Shown: piece by piece, positions 4,921-5,876 of the stretch
Layout: each line of letters opens with the position of its first letter
Numbering within the stretch: position 1 is the first letter of the stretch
NCBI GenBank assembly: GCA_035444405.1
Contig: DAOMOP010000228.1
Span: 1 to 5,876 of the forward strand
DNA length: 5,876 nt
Direction: 5' to 3'
Source: DAOMOP01 sp035444405
GTDB lineage: Bacteria; Pseudomonadota; Gammaproteobacteria; Burkholderiales; Rhodocyclaceae
Position numbers and translations under genes: made by a program
Notes under the pieces: generated by a model
Told to the model about the DNA's origin: nothing
What the model saw: only the letters and a program-made list of their open reading frames with translations
Databases searched by the model: none

Positions 4921-5876
4921 TCATGCCGAGCGGATGGTTCGCACATCCTTGGGTCGGCGGTAGGACCACCACGGCAGTACCGCCTTCATCGACAGCACTT
5001 CGCCACACTGCGCCGCGCCATAGCCTGGCAGCGCATCCAGGGCGTCGTGCCATTCCGCGCGGCGCAGCAGTTCGAGCAGCGCGTGCATGGGGGGTTGATC
5101 GAGCGAGGTCTTGAGGCACGCGAGGTGGTAGCGCTCATCGACCAATGGTACGAAGTCCAGGCCGAAGGCATTGGCCGTGGCGGCGATACCGAGGCCGACG
5201 TCGGCCTGGCCCGAGACGATCGCGCTGGCGACCGCGGCGTGCGACGGCTCGCTGCCACCATGGCCCCGGATCTCGTCGGGCCGCAGACCGGCATCGCCGA
5301 GCAGTTCGTCGAACAGCACACGGGTGCCGGTACCGAGGGCGCGGTTCGAAAACCTTGCACCCGTTGTCCGGATGTCATGGAAGGTCCGCAGGCCGAGTGG
5401 ATTGCCCGGTGCGACGATGAGGCCCTGGCTGCGCTTAGCGAAACCGATGATCTTGTGCACGCCGGGGCGGAGCAGCGGCTTGTAGGTGCGCTGCGTGAGC
5501 GTACCGCGGCCGGCCATGACGCGGGTATGGAATCCGGCGAGCATGCATCGCCCCTCATTGAGTGCGCGGATCGCGTCGACGCTGCCGGTGAAGCGGATGT
5601 CGAGGTACAGCCGTTCAGTGCGTGCCTTTTCGGCCAGGAGGGCGAGCGCGTCGTCATGGCTCGCATACAGGGTCAGCACGTGAGCCGAATCGTCGAAGGC
5701 GACCGCATGGGCGCGCTCGAGATCTGCCCGAAGCGCCTCGATCTGCGGCAGCAGACGTGCCTGTGCCTGTCGTTCGGCCCACATCAGCTTGGCGCCGAAC
5801 TCGGTCAGCCGTGCCGACTGACCCTTCTCCCACACGATCAGGCCGCGGCCCAGCTCGCTTTCCCAGCGTTTCAGTT
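4921..5876 (-). CDS. Transcriptional regulator: LysR/ModE-like winged helix fused to a PBP-like ligand domain, 5'-truncated
   Basis: The frame is open to the right edge, so the N-terminus is outside; 317 residues are visible. The first visible residues, LKRWESELGRGLIVWEKGQS and then ARLTEFGAKLMWAE, are the second half of a LysR/ModE-type winged helix-turn-helix. From about residue 63 a periplasmic-binding-protein-like domain follows, without a signal peptide, so it is cytoplasmic. Its hallmarks are FSNRALGTGTR (175-185), HAAVASAIVSGQADVGLG (212-229) and VPLVDERYHL (242-251). I recognise these as the PBP_like (PF12727) family, also found fused to MoeA-type proteins and to ModE-like DNA-binding domains. 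It probably binds a small anion or cofactor-related ligand and controls nearby genes. Molybdate or tungstate is an attractive guess given the mod operon, but it is not shown. A classical LysR regulator is the main alternative; the NR-x-LGTGTR motif argues against it. Confidence 0.8.
   Translation of the reverse strand, partial: LKRWESELGRGLIVWEKGQSARLTEFGAKLMWAERQAQARLLPQIEALRADLERAHAVAFDDSAHVLTLYASHDDALALLAEKARTERLYLDIRFTGSVDAIRALNEGRCMLAGFHTRVMAGRGTLTQRTYKPLLRPGVHKIIGFAKRSQGLIVAPGNPLGLRTFHDIRTTGARFSNRALGTGTRVLFDELLGDAGLRPDEIRGHGGSEPSHAAVASAIVSGQADVGLGIAATANAFGLDFVPLVDERYHLACLKTSLDQPPMHALLELLRRAEWHDALDALPGYGAAQCGEVLSMKAVLPWWSYRRPKDVRTIRSA

Noticed and set aside
4308..5114. A 268-codon open frame on the plus strand opposite the methyltransferase.
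   Set aside because: It runs antisense to the conserved methyltransferase motifs and into the end of the regulator, with no recognisable domain or ribosome binding site of its own.

Overview
The window reads as a high-GC betaproteobacterial chromosome segment. The likeliest source is Rhodocyclales (Thauera, Azoarcus or Aromatoleum), judged from the strong GC bias, the protein sequences and the pairing of a 4-hydroxybenzoyl-CoA-reductase-like molybdoenzyme with mod genes. The theme is molybdenum: an enzyme that needs it, the importer that supplies it, and two regulators of the kind that sense it.

Left edge, minus strand: the start of a molybdopterin-binding large subunit (1-164, cut by the window edge), preceded by a complete two-[2Fe-2S] small subunit (161-637). 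They overlap by an ATGA and look like hcrC-hcrA. A 177-base divergent control region (638-814) follows. It carries an FNR-type box and a partly overlapping 20-base dyad placed for hcrC, and a sigma70-like promoter with a possible ModE box placed for modE.

Centre, plus strand: modE (824-1627), modA (1655-2410), modB (2508-3194) and modC (3191-4258) form one apparent operon: sensor-repressor, periplasmic molybdate-binding protein, permease and ATPase. modB and modC overlap by an ATGA. A 97-base gap between modA and modB holds a 10-bp perfect stem and a second dyad next to the modB ribosome binding site.

Right edge, minus strand: a class I methyltransferase with an N-terminal four-cysteine zinc-ribbon-like motif converges on modC and overlaps its 3' end by 26 bases. 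Upstream of it is a 5'-truncated regulator joining a LysR/ModE-like winged helix to a periplasmic-binding-protein-like sensor (4921 to beyond 5876). These two probably share a transcript.

Working together, ModABC would import molybdate for cofactor synthesis, ModE would shut the operon off when molybdate is plentiful, and the hydroxylase would be induced by a separate, probably oxygen- or substrate-linked signal. I saw no tRNA, rRNA, CRISPR array, insertion sequence or phage gene. The genes are recognisable families. The less explained parts are the control regions, the PBP-type regulator and its methyltransferase neighbour.
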